A stretch of 37,435 nucleotides of DNA from an uncultured Pelagibacteraceae bacterium (GCA_902580565.1 CACHLD010000007.1:1-37435); one strand, 5' to 3'. Positions 25,575-35,825 are shown, numbered from the stretch's first letter. Notes: generated from the sequence alone by a model not told the origin. Numbers and translations are program-made.

Positions 25575-28562
25575 ATGTCAGCTATTAATAATAAAAATTG
25601 TAAGTACATTTCTCAGAAAGAGATTAAAATAACTTTTGACGGAAAATCCTATTCAGCACTTGATGGAGATACTGTTGCATCTGCTTTATTAAGAAATAAT
25701 ATTAGATTGATTGGTAGAAGTTTTAAATATCATAGGCCAAGAGGTATTTATACTTGTGGGATTGAAGAACCAAATGCACTTGTACAAATATTAAATGAAC
25801 ATAACGAACCCAATACCAGGGCAACTATCAAAAGAACATATGATGGCATCAATATAAGCAGCCAAAATCGATGGCCATCACTCGCTTTCGATATAGGATC
25901 AATAAACAATATTTTATCACCCATCTTTTCAGCAGGATTTTATTATAAAACTTTTATGGGTCCAAAAGGATTTTGGAAAAAAATTTATGAGCCTTTAATA
26001 AGACGAACAGCGGGCTTAGGAAAACCTCCAAAAAATTTCAGATCAAAAAGTATCCACCAAAATCATAACGTTGATATCTTAATTGTTGGAGGAGGACTAA
26101 GTGGCTTGATTGCAGCAAGAAAATTAATAGATACAAACAATGAAGTTCTTATTATTGAACAAGATTGCTTCCTGGGAGGAATTTTAAAAAATTCAAATAA
26201 AGTAAAAAGCATTGATGGTAAAAATGTTTTTGAATGGGTTAATGAAACTGAAAAATTAATTTTAGGATCAAAAAATATAAAAATTCTAAAAAATACTCTT
26301 GTTACTACATATAATTTTACAAATCATTTAATTGCACTAGAAGATAAATTTGCAGGAAAAAAAATAGACACTAACAAATCTGAACTAACTTTACACAAGA
26401 TTAGAACAACTCACACAATTTTAGCAAACGGTCATATAGAAAGATTTATTTCTTTCAGAAATAATGATTTACCTGGAGTAATGCTGGCATCTTCTTTTGA
26501 AAAATATATTGAAAGATATGGAGTTGCACCAGATGAAAAGCCTGTGATTTTTTCAAATAATTCGTCTACAATAAGTCTGGTCAAGTCATTAATTAATTTA
26601 GGGTGTAAACCTTCTGCATACATAGACTCAAGGAACAAAAATGATATTGAAGATGAAACTAAAGATTATCTTTTAAAAAACAATATTCCATTTTATCCTG
26701 AATCTGAAGTAGAGGGCTGTGAAGGCAATAAAAAAGTAGAAAAAGTTTATATAAGAGGCAGCAACAAAGAAATATCATCTATCAATACTTCAATGTTATG
26801 TCCTTCAGGTGGATTTAATCCTGACATACATTTATTTACACAGTCAAAAGGTCTAGTAAAATGGGATGATAAAATTATTTCATTTAAACCAGATACAGCT
26901 TTTCAAAACACAATTACATTGGGGTCAGTAAGTGGAAACTACGAATTTAAAAATCTTTGTAATGAAATTAATAAAAAATTGTCTTTTTTAAAAGTTAATG
27001 ACCTTAATTTAGATATAGAGACAAATATTAGAGATGATTTTTCAATCAGTGAGTTATGGGAGACAAAAACTAATAAGATGTCCAAATGGTCTAAATCCTT
27101 TATTGATCTTCATAACGACGTAACAACAAAAGATTTAAAACAAGCTATCAATGAAGGATACGATCGAATAGAACATTTGAAGAGATATACAACTAATAGC
27201 ATGGGAACTGACCAAGGAAAAATAAGTAGTATTAATTCTTTAGGTATAGTTTCAAAAATTTTAAATAAAAAAATTGAAGAAGTTGGAACTACAACCTATA
27301 GACCACCCTACGCTCCATTGAGTTTTGGTGCTATAGCAGGAAGAAGTACTTACGAATACTATGATCCAGAAAGAAAAACTCCCATCCATAATTGGCATAT
27401 AAAAAATAATGCTGTCTTCGAGGATGTAGGTCAGTGGAAAAGACCATGGTACTTCAAAAAAGACGAGTCGGAATCTATGCATCAAGCTGTGCAAAGAGAG
27501 TCAAAACAAACAAGACAAACAGCAGGAATTATTGATGGAAGCACTTTAGGAAAAATTGAAATTAAAGGCAAAGATGCCTTGGAATTTATGAATTTGATGT
27601 ACACCAATGCATTTACAAAAATGAAACCCATGACCTCAAGATATGCACTTATGCTCGGAGAAGATGGAATGATAATGGATGACGGTATTGTTTGTAAGAT
27701 AAATGATAAACATTTTATAGCTACAACAACATCAAGTGGTGCGCCTAAAGTTCTTTCACATATGGAGGAATTTCTTCAAACAGAGTGGCCACATTTACAA
27801 GTTTTTTTAAATTCAATAACAGAGCAATTCACCACTTTTAATATAAGCGGTCCTAAAGCTAGAGAAATTATTAGTAAAGTATTTACTGATATAGACTTTA
27901 ACAATGAGAAGTTTCCATTCATGACTTTTAAAACATTTGATTATAAAAATACTCAAGCAAGAATTATGAGAGCAAGTTTTACCGGCGAATTAGGTTATGA
28001 GATATATATTAGTCCAAAACACGCCTTAGAATTATGGGAACAATTATTTAATTACGGTAAAGAATTTAATCTAGTTCCTTACGGCACAGAGACAATGCAT
28101 TTATTAAGAGCTGAAAAAGGTTATGTCGTTATCGGCCAAGAAACTGATGGAACAGTAACTCCGCTAGATTTAAATTTTAATTGGATGATAGGAAAAAAGA
28201 AAAAAGACTTTATTGGCAAAAGATCTTTAACCAGAAGTGATACCGCAAGAGAGGATAGAAAACAGTTGGTTGGAGTTGTACCAATAGATAAATCATTATT
28301 TATTGAAGAAGGGCAGCATATAGTTGAATGTGAAAATTTACCAAATAAAATTAAAACACCTATAGAATATCTTGGACATATTTCATCTAGTTATCACAGT
28401 CCCAATTTAAATCACTGTATTTCTATGGCTATGATTAAAAATGGAAATAAATTAAAAGGTAAAAAATTGTTTGTCTCGACTTCTAAGGGAACTAAGAATA
28501 TTCCAGTAGAGGTAGTTAGTCCAGTTTTTATAGACCCGGAAAATAAGAGGTTAGTCTCATGA
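25575..28562 (+). CDS. soxA: Sarcosine oxidase, alpha subunit
   Basis: SoxA (995 residues) binds NAD and tetrahydrofolate and takes the formaldehyde-level carbon from SoxB to form methylenetetrahydrofolate. Domains in order: an N-terminal ferredoxin-like fold (about 15-90, with FKYHRPRGIYTCGIEEPNAL), a pyridine-nucleotide/FAD oxidoreductase region starting with VGGGLSGLIAARKL near 171, the SoxA A3 region with RYTTNSMGTDQGK near 540, a GcvT aminomethyltransferase domain (about 620-890, with GYEIYISPKHALELWEQL and LLRAEKGYVVIGQETDGTVTP), and a C-terminal GcvT barrel. Length is the family norm. It overlaps soxG by 4 nt (ATGA). Confidence 0.95.
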   Translation: MSAINNKNCKYISQKEIKITFDGKSYSALDGDTVASALLRNNIRLIGRSFKYHRPRGIYTCGIEEPNALVQILNEHNEPNTRATIKRTYDGINISSQNRWPSLAFDIGSINNILSPIFSAGFYYKTFMGPKGFWKKIYEPLIRRTAGLGKPPKNFRSKSIHQNHNVDILIVGGGLSGLIAARKLIDTNNEVLIIEQDCFLGGILKNSNKVKSIDGKNVFEWVNETEKLILGSKNIKILKNTLVTTYNFTNHLIALEDKFAGKKIDTNKSELTLHKIRTTHTILANGHIERFISFRNNDLPGVMLASSFEKYIERYGVAPDEKPVIFSNNSSTISLVKSLINLGCKPSAYIDSRNKNDIEDETKDYLLKNNIPFYPESEVEGCEGNKKVEKVYIRGSNKEISSINTSMLCPSGGFNPDIHLFTQSKGLVKWDDKIISFKPDTAFQNTITLGSVSGNYEFKNLCNEINKKLSFLKVNDLNLDIETNIRDDFSISELWETKTNKMSKWSKSFIDLHNDVTTKDLKQAINEGYDRIEHLKRYTTNSMGTDQGKISSINSLGIVSKILNKKIEEVGTTTYRPPYAPLSFGAIAGRSTYEYYDPERKTPIHNWHIKNNAVFEDVGQWKRPWYFKKDESESMHQAVQRESKQTRQTAGIIDGSTLGKIEIKGKDALEFMNLMYTNAFTKMKPMTSRYALMLGEDGMIMDDGIVCKINDKHFIATTTSSGAPKVLSHMEEFLQTEWPHLQVFLNSITEQFTTFNISGPKAREIISKVFTDIDFNNEKFPFMTFKTFDYKNTQARIMRASFTGELGYEIYISPKHALELWEQLFNYGKEFNLVPYGTETMHLLRAEKGYVVIGQETDGTVTPLDLNFNWMIGKKKKDFIGKRSLTRSDTAREDRKQLVGVVPIDKSLFIEEGQHIVECENLPNKIKTPIEYLGHISSSYHSPNLNHCISMAMIKNGNKLKGKKLFVSTSKGTKNIPVEVVSPVFIDPENKRLVS

Positions 28563-29083
28563 CAAAAATTTTATCATCAGACAGTGTAAATGTTATTCAA
28601 AAAAATTTTCTACAAGTTTTGCTAAGAGGTGATGGTAGAGATCAATTTAATCAGATAATAGCTAAAGAAACATCGATAAACCCTCCATCAAAAAATTTGG
28701 AAATTTCAAGTGACGATAAATATATTTTCGCAAAAAATTCATTTGATCAATGGAGTTTATTATATTTAGTTGAACAAGATTATAAAAAGATTTTAAAAAT
28801 CGTTGAAAATTTAAATATGAATGATGAGATACTTGCATCTGATTATTCTTATGGCCAAGTTTATTTTGAAATTTCAGGCAATAATAAAAATGAATTTCTC
28901 AATAAACTTACAAACTTTGATTTAAGACCCAAAAAGTTTCCAGTTTCAACAATGGCACAAACTTTAATAGCGAGAATAGATTGTTCTATTTATAATTTAA
29001 AAGATAAGTATATTGTGACTTGTAACAAGTCTTATGAAGAATATTTTAAGAATAGATTAGTAGATATAAATAATTTATCATGA
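28559..29083 (+). CDS. soxG: Sarcosine oxidase, gamma subunit
   Basis: SoxG is the least conserved subunit of sarcosine oxidase, with a GcvT-like fold. The 174-residue protein has LRGDGRDQFNQIIAKETSI near the start, where family members have a similar segment, and CNKSYEEYFKNRL near the end. Assignment rests mainly on its place as the last gene of soxBDAG, its size and its 4 nt overlap with soxA. Its stop codon shares the palindrome TCATGA with the stop of the convergent permease gene. Confidence 0.85.
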   Translation: MTKILSSDSVNVIQKNFLQVLLRGDGRDQFNQIIAKETSINPPSKNLEISSDDKYIFAKNSFDQWSLLYLVEQDYKKILKIVENLNMNDEILASDYSYGQVYFEISGNNKNEFLNKLTNFDLRPKKFPVSTMAQTLIARIDCSIYNLKDKYIVTCNKSYEEYFKNRLVDINNLS

Positions 29084-29977
29084 GTATCTAAACATTTTTC
29101 TTTTAGAACTATAAGCATAAAATATAATTGAAAAAGAAATAATAGCTCCTCCAATAAGCGTATTTGTAGTAGGAACTTCGTTGATACCAAATAAAGGTAA
29201 CCAAACCCAAAAAATTCCTCCTAATACCTCTGTTAAAGAAAGCAAAGTTAATTCAGCTGCAGGCAAATACTTTGATTTTGCAGAATATAATATTAGTCCA
29301 GAACAAACTAAAAAACCATGTAAAGCCGAAAGTGATGAGCTTTTTACTGAAACAAAGACGTTATCATTAGTTAACAAAATTACACAAAGGGCGAAGATTG
29401 AACAAAATATTCCTGCTACAGCTACTGTAGTAAACTTAGGAGTATTTTTTCTCCATCTCAGAGAAACAGTGAATCCAGCGAAACCTAATGACGAAAGCAA
29501 ACCATTAACTAGTCCGAATAAAGTTCCCTCACCTTTACTATCAAATGCAAGAAAGATTACTCCGATAGCAGCTATAGATATTGCTGTTAAAGTAGGAAAA
29601 GAAATTTTTTCCCTTAAAAAGATATAAGCTAAAATTGAAGCAATAAATGGCATTGCTGCAAGCATAAGCATTGAAATTGCAGCTGTAGTAGTTGTTATTG
29701 AAAGAATAAAAGCGATCATACCAATACCTAGACATACTCCACCAATTAAACCGGAAAGACCTACTCTATAATAATTATTTATAAACTTTTTACCTTCAGA
29801 ACAAAATAAGTAAAAGTTTAGTACCAAGAATATTGCTGTTCCTCTAAAAAAAAGATATTGCCAAGCAATAGAGTTAGCATCGTCTATGTTTCTCACAACT
29901 AATGGACCAAAAGACCAAAACAAACCTGCAATTAAAATAATTAAAACAGCTGGACTATTTTTGACAATATTGTTCAT
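29078..29977 (-). CDS. EamA/DMT family permease
   Basis: This 299-residue inner-membrane protein has about ten membrane segments in two EamA repeats, starting VLIILIAGLFWSFGPLVVRN and again near residue 150. It is not a close copy of the permease at 19443. It lies 46 nt after the ETF-QO gene on the same strand, so it may be the last gene of the dehydrogenase-ETF operon and move a related metabolite; that is inference. The gap upstream has no terminator or clear promoter. Its stop overlaps that of soxG. Confidence 0.9.
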   Translation of the reverse strand: MNNIVKNSPAVLIILIAGLFWSFGPLVVRNIDDANSIAWQYLFFRGTAIFLVLNFYLFCSEGKKFINNYYRVGLSGLIGGVCLGIGMIAFILSITTTTAAISMLMLAAMPFIASILAYIFLREKISFPTLTAISIAAIGVIFLAFDSKGEGTLFGLVNGLLSSLGFAGFTVSLRWRKNTPKFTTVAVAGIFCSIFALCVILLTNDNVFVSVKSSSLSALHGFLVCSGLILYSAKSKYLPAAELTLLSLTEVLGGIFWVWLPLFGINEVPTTNTLIGGAIISFSIIFYAYSSKRKMFRYS

Positions 29978-30023
29978 GGTGGAAAGCCTTTATGCCTTCT
30001 CACTACCAAAAGCAAGAGCCTTT

Positions 30024-31631
30024 TTACATATTTCCGTATTTAGGACCGCCGCCACCTTCGGGTGTAACCCAAGTGATATTTTGGGAGGGTTCTTTAATAT
30101 CACAGGTCTTACAGTGGATACAATTTTGAGAGTTTATTACAAATTTTTCTTTTTGAATTTCATACACACCTACAGGACAGTACCTTTGGGCCGGTTCATC
30201 ATACTCTTTTAAAGTGTAATTAATCGGTAGAGTAGGATCTTTTAACCTAAGATGGACAGGCTGGTTCTCAGTATGGTTTGTACCTGTTAAATAAACGGAG
30301 CTTGTTTTATCAAATGTTAGTTTGCCATCTGGTTTAGGATATTCAATTTTTGGCATCTGGCTAGCAGGTTTTAAAGCCTCATGATCTGCATGTTTATGCT
30401 TTAAAGTAAACGGCAGCCTTCCTCTAAATAAAATTTGATCAATACCAGTAAAAATTATTCCTAATATTAAACCCCAACTAAAACTAGGCTTAACATTTCT
30501 TGCTATATACAACTCTTTATAAGCCCAGCTTTCTTTAAATTTTTTTTCATAAATCGAAAGATCAGCCTTATTTTTAATATTTTCAATTATAGACTCTGCT
30601 GCTACTAATCCACTTTTCATAGCGGTATGTGATCCTTTAATTTTAGGCATATTTAAAGTACCAGCGTCACAACCAATTAATAAAGCTCCAGGCATATACA
30701 TTTTAGGAAGACTTTGAATACCACCTTCTATCAAAGCTCTTGCTCCAAAAGAAATTCTTTTACCACCTTCAAACATTTTTCTAATTGATGGGTGTGTTTT
30801 AAATCTTTGAAATTCATCAAAAGGGGAGAGGTAAGGGTTTTGATAATCTAAACCTATAACGTATCCTAAGTATATTTGTTTATTTTCCGCGTGATAAATA
30901 AAACTTCCACCATATGTTTTATTATCTAACGGCCATCCAGCAGTATGCATAACTAAACCTTCTTGATGTTGTTGCTCGCTTACTTCCCAAATCTCTTTAA
31001 GTCCAATACCATATTGTTGAGGATTTTTTCCTTCATCTAAATTAAATTTCTTTATTAATTCTTTACCTAAATGACCTCTACATCCCTCTGAGAAAACTGT
31101 TACTTTAGCATGTAATTCCATACCTTCTTGATAAGTATCTTTTTTATTACCATCTTTATCTAGACCCATATCTAATGTAGCAACACCTTTTACTGATCCA
31201 TCACTATTATAAAGAACTTCACTTGCTGGAAAACCTGGGAATATTTCTACTCCTAATTTTTCTGCTTGCTCAGCTAACCATCGACATAGGTTTGCAAGAC
31301 TAATAATATAATTGTTGTGGTTTTTTTGTACTGCTGGCAATAACCATGTCGGCCAACTCAAAGAGGAATTTTTACTTAAAAATAAAAATTTTTCTTTAGA
31401 TACTTTTGTTTTAATTGGAGTCTTTTCATTTTTCCAATTAGGTAATAATTCATCAAGAGCTTTAGTTTCAAAAACGTTTCCACTTAATATATGAGCTCCA
31501 ACCTCAGAACCTTTTTCCAGTATACAAACATTTAAATTAGGGTCGAGCTGTTTAAGTTTTATCGCTGTAGTTAATCCTGCTGGTCCTGCACCAACAATAA
31601 CTACGTCATATTCCATTGCTTCTCTTGCCAT
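30024..31631 (-). CDS. Electron transfer flavoprotein-ubiquinone oxidoreductase
   Basis: ETF-QO takes electrons from reduced ETF and passes them to ubiquinone at the inner membrane. The 535-residue protein has the FAD motif VVIVGAGPAGLTTAIKL at about 9-25, HILSGNVFE, GCRGHLGKELIKKFNL, and GCDAGTLNMPKIKGSHTAMKSG. A C-terminal 4Fe-4S domain has its four cysteines in RYCPVGVYE and NCIHCKTCDIKEP. The ending ITWVTPEGGGGPKYGNM is nearly universal in this family. It is 21 nt after etfA, in the same operon as the 810-residue demethylating dehydrogenase. Confidence 0.97.
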   Translation of the reverse strand: MAREAMEYDVVIVGAGPAGLTTAIKLKQLDPNLNVCILEKGSEVGAHILSGNVFETKALDELLPNWKNEKTPIKTKVSKEKFLFLSKNSSLSWPTWLLPAVQKNHNNYIISLANLCRWLAEQAEKLGVEIFPGFPASEVLYNSDGSVKGVATLDMGLDKDGNKKDTYQEGMELHAKVTVFSEGCRGHLGKELIKKFNLDEGKNPQQYGIGLKEIWEVSEQQHQEGLVMHTAGWPLDNKTYGGSFIYHAENKQIYLGYVIGLDYQNPYLSPFDEFQRFKTHPSIRKMFEGGKRISFGARALIEGGIQSLPKMYMPGALLIGCDAGTLNMPKIKGSHTAMKSGLVAAESIIENIKNKADLSIYEKKFKESWAYKELYIARNVKPSFSWGLILGIIFTGIDQILFRGRLPFTLKHKHADHEALKPASQMPKIEYPKPDGKLTFDKTSSVYLTGTNHTENQPVHLRLKDPTLPINYTLKEYDEPAQRYCPVGVYEIQKEKFVINSQNCIHCKTCDIKEPSQNITWVTPEGGGGPKYGNM

Positions 31632-31652
31632 GAAATGACTATATCAAATCAA

Positions 31653-32606
31653 TTATTTTTGGATAGTATTCAGTTTGTTTAACTCTGCTAAGAACTCTGG
31701 AAGAGCTTTGAATAAATCTGCTTCTAAACCATAATCTGCAACACTAAAAATTGGAGCTTCTCCATCTTTGTTAATTGCGACAATTATTTTACTCTCTTTC
31801 ATGCCAGCTAAGTGTTGAATTGCACCTGAGATTCCTACAGCAATATATAAGTCTGGCACTACGACTTTACCTGTTTGCCCGACTTGGTGATCGTTACTTA
31901 TATAACCAGCATCAACTGCTGCACGAGATGCACCTACAGCAGCATTAAGTTTATCTGCTATGTCAGTAATTAATTTAAAATTTTCTCCGCTTTCTAAACC
32001 TCTGCCACCAGAAACAACAACTCTCGCTGTACCAAGCTCCGGTCTTTCAGATTTTGTTTCCTCTCTTTTAATAAATTTTGAAATATTTGGGATATCAGCT
32101 GCTTCAATTTTTTCAACTTGAGCAGAACCGCCAGTTTTTTCTGCTGGCTCAAAAGAAGTTGGTCTAATTGTTATACATTTTTTTTTATCATTACTTTTAA
32201 CAGTAGCGAAGGCATTTCCAGCATAAATGGGTCTTACAAAAGTATCAGGGCTTGATACTTTAATGATATCACTCACTTGAGAAATATCTAGTGCCGCTGC
32301 TACTCTTGGCATAAAATTTTTTCCAAAAGTATTTGCTGATGCTACGACATGATCATATTTTTCAGCGGTCTTTGTAACTAAAGGAGCTAAATTTTCGGGT
32401 AGATAATTTTGGTAATTAGGTGAGTCGCACCATAAAACTTTTTTTACTTGAGGCACACTTGCTGCTTCTTTGGTTACATTTTCACAATTAGTTCCGGCAA
32501 CTAAAACATGTACTTCACTGTCTATTTTAGATGCTGCTGTAATTGCATTTAATGTAAATGGTTTTAATTTTTTATTGTCATGTTCTGCTATTAATAATAC
32601 TGACAT
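31653..32606 (-). CDS. etfA: Electron transfer flavoprotein, alpha subunit
   Basis: EtfA binds the FAD of the soluble electron carrier ETF. The 317-residue protein ends with the ETF-alpha FAD domain: [56 protein letters not shown] and [13 protein letters not shown], which together form the family signature. The start codon shares one base with the etfB stop (TAATG), so translation is coupled. With etfB it should carry electrons from the dehydrogenase at 33356 to ETF-QO. Confidence 0.97.
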   Translation of the reverse strand: MSVLLIAEHDNKKLKPFTLNAITAASKIDSEVHVLVAGTNCENVTKEAASVPQVKKVLWCDSPNYQNYLPENLAPLVTKTAEKYDHVVASANTFGKNFMPRVAAALDISQVSDIIKVSSPDTFVRPIYAGNAFATVKSNDKKKCITIRPTSFEPAEKTGGSAQVEKIEAADIPNISKFIKREETKSERPELGTARVVVSGGRGLESGENFKLITDIADKLNAAVGASRAAVDAGYISNDHQVGQTGKVVVPDLYIAVGISGAIQHLAGMKESKIIVAINKDGEAPIFSVADYGLEADLFKALPEFLAELNKLNTIQK

Positions 32607-33355
32607 TATAATACTTTAGCCTCATTCTTGAGTTTACTTACCAATTCAGCGACATTTGCAACTTTAATTCCAGCTTTTCTTTTAGGAGGTTCTTCAACTT
32701 TTATTTGTTGAATTCTATTTGTGAGATCCAAGCCTAAATCTTTTGCATTTAATTGCTCGATTGGTTTCTTTTTTGCTTTCATAATATTCGGAAGAGATGC
32801 GAATCTTGGTTCATTTAATCTTAAATCACAAGAAACTACCGCTGGTAAGTTAACCTCTATTGTTTCAAGTCCTTCATCGATTTCTCTAATTATCTCTACA
32901 GATTTGTCTTTTAAATTAACTTTAGATGTAAAAGTTGCTTGAGGCCAGTTAAGCATTGCAGCTAACATTTGACCTGTTTGATTACAATCATCATCAATTG
33001 CCTGCTTACCTAAGAAAACCATATCTGGTTTCTCTTTTTCTACAATTTTTTTTAATATTTTTGCTATACCTAAGGGTTCAATATAGCTTTCAGCTTTAAC
33101 ATGAATACCCTTATCAGCTCCTATCGCTAATGCTTTTCTAATTGTTTCTTGTACTTTGTCCTCACCAATTGAAATAGCAACGACTTCTTTAACTTTACCT
33201 GACTCTTTAAGTTTTACAGACTCCTCAACAGCATTATCATCTGGTGGATTTGTTGACATCTTAACATTTTCAGTATGTACACCAGATCCGTCTTCTTTAA
33301 CTCTTATTTGAACGTTGTAATCAATTACTCTTTTTACGGCTACGAGAATTTTCAT
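32606..33355 (-). CDS. etfB: Electron transfer flavoprotein, beta subunit
   Basis: EtfB is the AMP-binding partner of EtfA. The 249-residue protein begins [20 protein letters not shown] and has [20 protein letters not shown] (the nucleotide-binding loop), and [20 protein letters not shown] with the recognition region for partner dehydrogenases nearby. Its ATG immediately follows the stop codon of the demethylating dehydrogenase gene, so the two are read together, which points to that enzyme as its main electron donor. Confidence 0.97.
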   Translation of the reverse strand: MKILVAVKRVIDYNVQIRVKEDGSGVHTENVKMSTNPPDDNAVEESVKLKESGKVKEVVAISIGEDKVQETIRKALAIGADKGIHVKAESYIEPLGIAKILKKIVEKEKPDMVFLGKQAIDDDCNQTGQMLAAMLNWPQATFTSKVNLKDKSVEIIREIDEGLETIEVNLPAVVSCDLRLNEPRFASLPNIMKAKKKPIEQLNAKDLGLDLTNRIQQIKVEEPPKRKAGIKVANVAELVSKLKNEAKVL

Positions 33356-35788
33356 CTAAGCTCTTAATAGTTTATTTTCAGCGTCATAAGGTGAGTCTTC
33401 GACTATTGAAGCCTCATGCATTTTTCCAAGAATATCAATTTTTAATTTTTGTCCAACTTTAGCTAGTTCTGGCTTAACCATACCTAAAGCGATTGATTTT
33501 TTTAATCTAAAGCCAAAGTCACCACTTGTAGCTCTTCCTACAACTGAACCATTGTCGTAAATAGGATTATTTCCTAAAACATCAGCATCAGTAACGCCAT
33601 GAATTTCCATAGTTACTAATTTATTTGAAAAACCTTTTGCTCTCCATTTGTCTAATGCCGCACGTCCTATAAAATCTCCTTTATTAGGGTGAACAAATCT
33701 ATCTAGACCTGACTCATACGGCGAGTACTCAATTGATAGTTCTGTTCCAACTAATTTGTAAGATTTTTCTACTCTTAAACTATTCATTGCTCTAATCCCA
33801 TATGGCTTTAAACCAAACTCTTTCCCAGCTTTCATGAGTTGATCGAAAATATGATTTTGATATTCAATTGGATGATGAAGCTCCCAACCTAACTCGCCGA
33901 CAAAGTTTACTCTCATTGCACTACATGGAGCTAGACCGATATTAATATTTTGTGCACTCAGCCATTTAAATCTTTCATTTGAAAAATCTGATCTAGAAAC
34001 TTTTTGCATAAGTTGTCTGGCTTTAGGCCCTGATACCACTAAAACACCCATACTATTAGTTAAATTTTCATATTGGACACTCCCATCTGTTGGCATCCAT
34101 TTATGTATCCAGTCATGATCTAATCTTTGGTAAGCTCCAGCTGAAACTAAATAAAAACTATCTTCAGCTTCTCTCATAATAGTAAATTCAGAGTGAACGC
34201 CACCTTTTGTATTTAAAGCGTGACAAAGGTTTATTCTTCCGATCTTTTTAGGAAGTTTATTAGCTACAAGTTTATCTAAAAATTCTTCAGCTCCAGGACC
34301 TTTAATTCTACATTTACCAAATGCTGTCATATCAAGAAGTCCAACATTTTCTTTTACATTCTTGCACTCTTGTTCAACATTTTTAAACCATTTCGATCTT
34401 CTAAATGACCAATCATCTTCTTGTTTCTCTCCCTCTTTTGCAAAAAAATTTGCTCTTTCCCATCCAAATTTTGCACCAAACACTGCTCCCAATTTTTTTA
34501 AACGATCGTAACATGGAGCTTGTCTTAAAGGTCGACCTGCTTCTCTTTCTTCGTCTGGATAATGTACAGTAAATACATTTGCATACGCCTCCTCATTTTT
34601 AGCTTTTAAATATGATTTAGTTGCGTACGAGCCATATCTTCTAGGTTCAACACCAAGCATATCAATTGTTGGTTCACCATCTATAATCCATTCTGCTAAT
34701 TGCCAACCTGCGCCACCTGCTGCAGTAATTCCAAAACTGTGACCTTCATTGATCCAAAAGTTTTTTAATCCCCAAGCTGGACCGACAATTGGATTTCCAT
34801 CAGGTGTGTAAGCGATAGCACCGTTATAAACTTTTTTAACTCCAACTTCTCCAAATGCTGGTACTCTTTTAATTGCTCCCTCGATATGTGGAGCCAATCT
34901 ATCTAAGTCTTCTTGAAATAATTCATATTCACTATCTTTTGATGGACCATCAACATAGCAACAAGGTGCTCCTTTTTCATAAGGTCCAAGTAATAATCCA
35001 CCAGCTTCCTCCCTCATGTACCACGAGTTGTCACTATCTCTTAACACTCCCATTTCAGGCTTTCCTTCCTTCCTTCTTTTTTGAATTTCTGGGTGAGGTT
35101 CTGTAACAATGTATTGATGTTCAACTGGAATTACAGGAATATCTAATCCTACCATTCTTCCTGTCTGTCTTGCAAAGTTTCCGCTGCAAGAAACTACATG
35201 CTCACACTCTATATCTCCTTTATCAGTTTTAACTATCCAACCATCTTTAGTTTGTTTAATTCCTGAAACTGTTGTGTTTCTATAAATTTCAGCTCCGTGG
35301 TTTCTTGCACCTGTTGCCAACGCTTGAGTTAAATCTGCAGGTTGAATATACCCATCTTCTGGATGTTGTATTGCACCTACTAAACCTTCAATATTAATTA
35401 ATGGCCAAATTTCTTTTACTTGTTCAGGCTTTAAAAATTTTACATCTACCCCGATAGTTTTAGCTACACCAGCGTATTGATGATATTCATCCATACGATC
35501 TTGAGTTTGAGCCAAACGAATATTTGATACAACACTAAAGCCAACATTTTTACCTGTTTCTTTTTCTAAGGATTTATAAAGTTGAACTGCATATCTATGA
35601 AGTTGACCAACTGAATAACTCATATTAAATAAAGGTAATAATCCTGCAGCATGCCAAGTTGATCCTGAAGTTAATTCTTTTCTTTCAACTAATGCTACGT
35701 CTGACCAACCCTTCTTGGCCAAGTGATACAGCACACTAACCCCAACTACACCGCCACCAACTACCACTACTTTTGTTTTTGATTTCAT
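33356..35788 (-). CDS. Dimethylglycine/sarcosine dehydrogenase-type FAD-GcvT protein
   Basis: This 810-residue enzyme should remove an N-methyl group from dimethylglycine or sarcosine and pass it to tetrahydrofolate. The FAD motif VVVVGGGVVGVSVLYHLAKKG starts at about residue 7, and His46 in STWHAAGLL matches the covalent-FAD histidine of DMGDH/SARDH. A DAO domain (to about 365) is followed by the FAO_M segment and by GcvT domains with VVSGPKARQLMQK, NFVGELGWELHHP, ESYKLVGTELSIE-like and TSGDFGFRLKKSIALGMV. The direct link to etfB, etfA and ETF-QO fits a respiratory dehydrogenase. DMG and sarcosine specificity cannot be separated by eye; since SoxBDAG already covers sarcosine, DMG is the better guess. 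Confidence 0.88.
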   Translation of the reverse strand: MKSKTKVVVVGGGVVGVSVLYHLAKKGWSDVALVERKELTSGSTWHAAGLLPLFNMSYSVGQLHRYAVQLYKSLEKETGKNVGFSVVSNIRLAQTQDRMDEYHQYAGVAKTIGVDVKFLKPEQVKEIWPLINIEGLVGAIQHPEDGYIQPADLTQALATGARNHGAEIYRNTTVSGIKQTKDGWIVKTDKGDIECEHVVSCSGNFARQTGRMVGLDIPVIPVEHQYIVTEPHPEIQKRRKEGKPEMGVLRDSDNSWYMREEAGGLLLGPYEKGAPCCYVDGPSKDSEYELFQEDLDRLAPHIEGAIKRVPAFGEVGVKKVYNGAIAYTPDGNPIVGPAWGLKNFWINEGHSFGITAAGGAGWQLAEWIIDGEPTIDMLGVEPRRYGSYATKSYLKAKNEEAYANVFTVHYPDEEREAGRPLRQAPCYDRLKKLGAVFGAKFGWERANFFAKEGEKQEDDWSFRRSKWFKNVEQECKNVKENVGLLDMTAFGKCRIKGPGAEEFLDKLVANKLPKKIGRINLCHALNTKGGVHSEFTIMREAEDSFYLVSAGAYQRLDHDWIHKWMPTDGSVQYENLTNSMGVLVVSGPKARQLMQKVSRSDFSNERFKWLSAQNINIGLAPCSAMRVNFVGELGWELHHPIEYQNHIFDQLMKAGKEFGLKPYGIRAMNSLRVEKSYKLVGTELSIEYSPYESGLDRFVHPNKGDFIGRAALDKWRAKGFSNKLVTMEIHGVTDADVLGNNPIYDNGSVVGRATSGDFGFRLKKSIALGMVKPELAKVGQKLKIDILGKMHEASIVEDSPYDAENKLLRA

Positions 35789-35797
35789 AGATATTTA

Positions 35798-35825
35798 TTT
35801 CTAATAGAAGGAAATGATACGTCAA
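35798..35825 (-). promoter_or_regulatory. Candidate promoter for the dehydrogenase-ETF operon
   Basis: On the minus strand TTGACG (35825-35820) and TAGAAA (35803-35798) are 16 nt apart. The -10 ends 9 nt before the ATG, giving a leader of only a few bases without a Shine-Dalgarno. It has the same -35 sequence and spacing as the ilvB candidate. It separates this operon from the VOC gene 74 nt upstream. Confidence 0.5.

Noticed and set aside
29181-29627. A 148-codon plus-strand frame antisense to the EamA permease gene
   Set aside because: It lies wholly inside a clear membrane-protein gene, shows no family motif and has the lysine/proline-rich look of an opposite-strand shadow.
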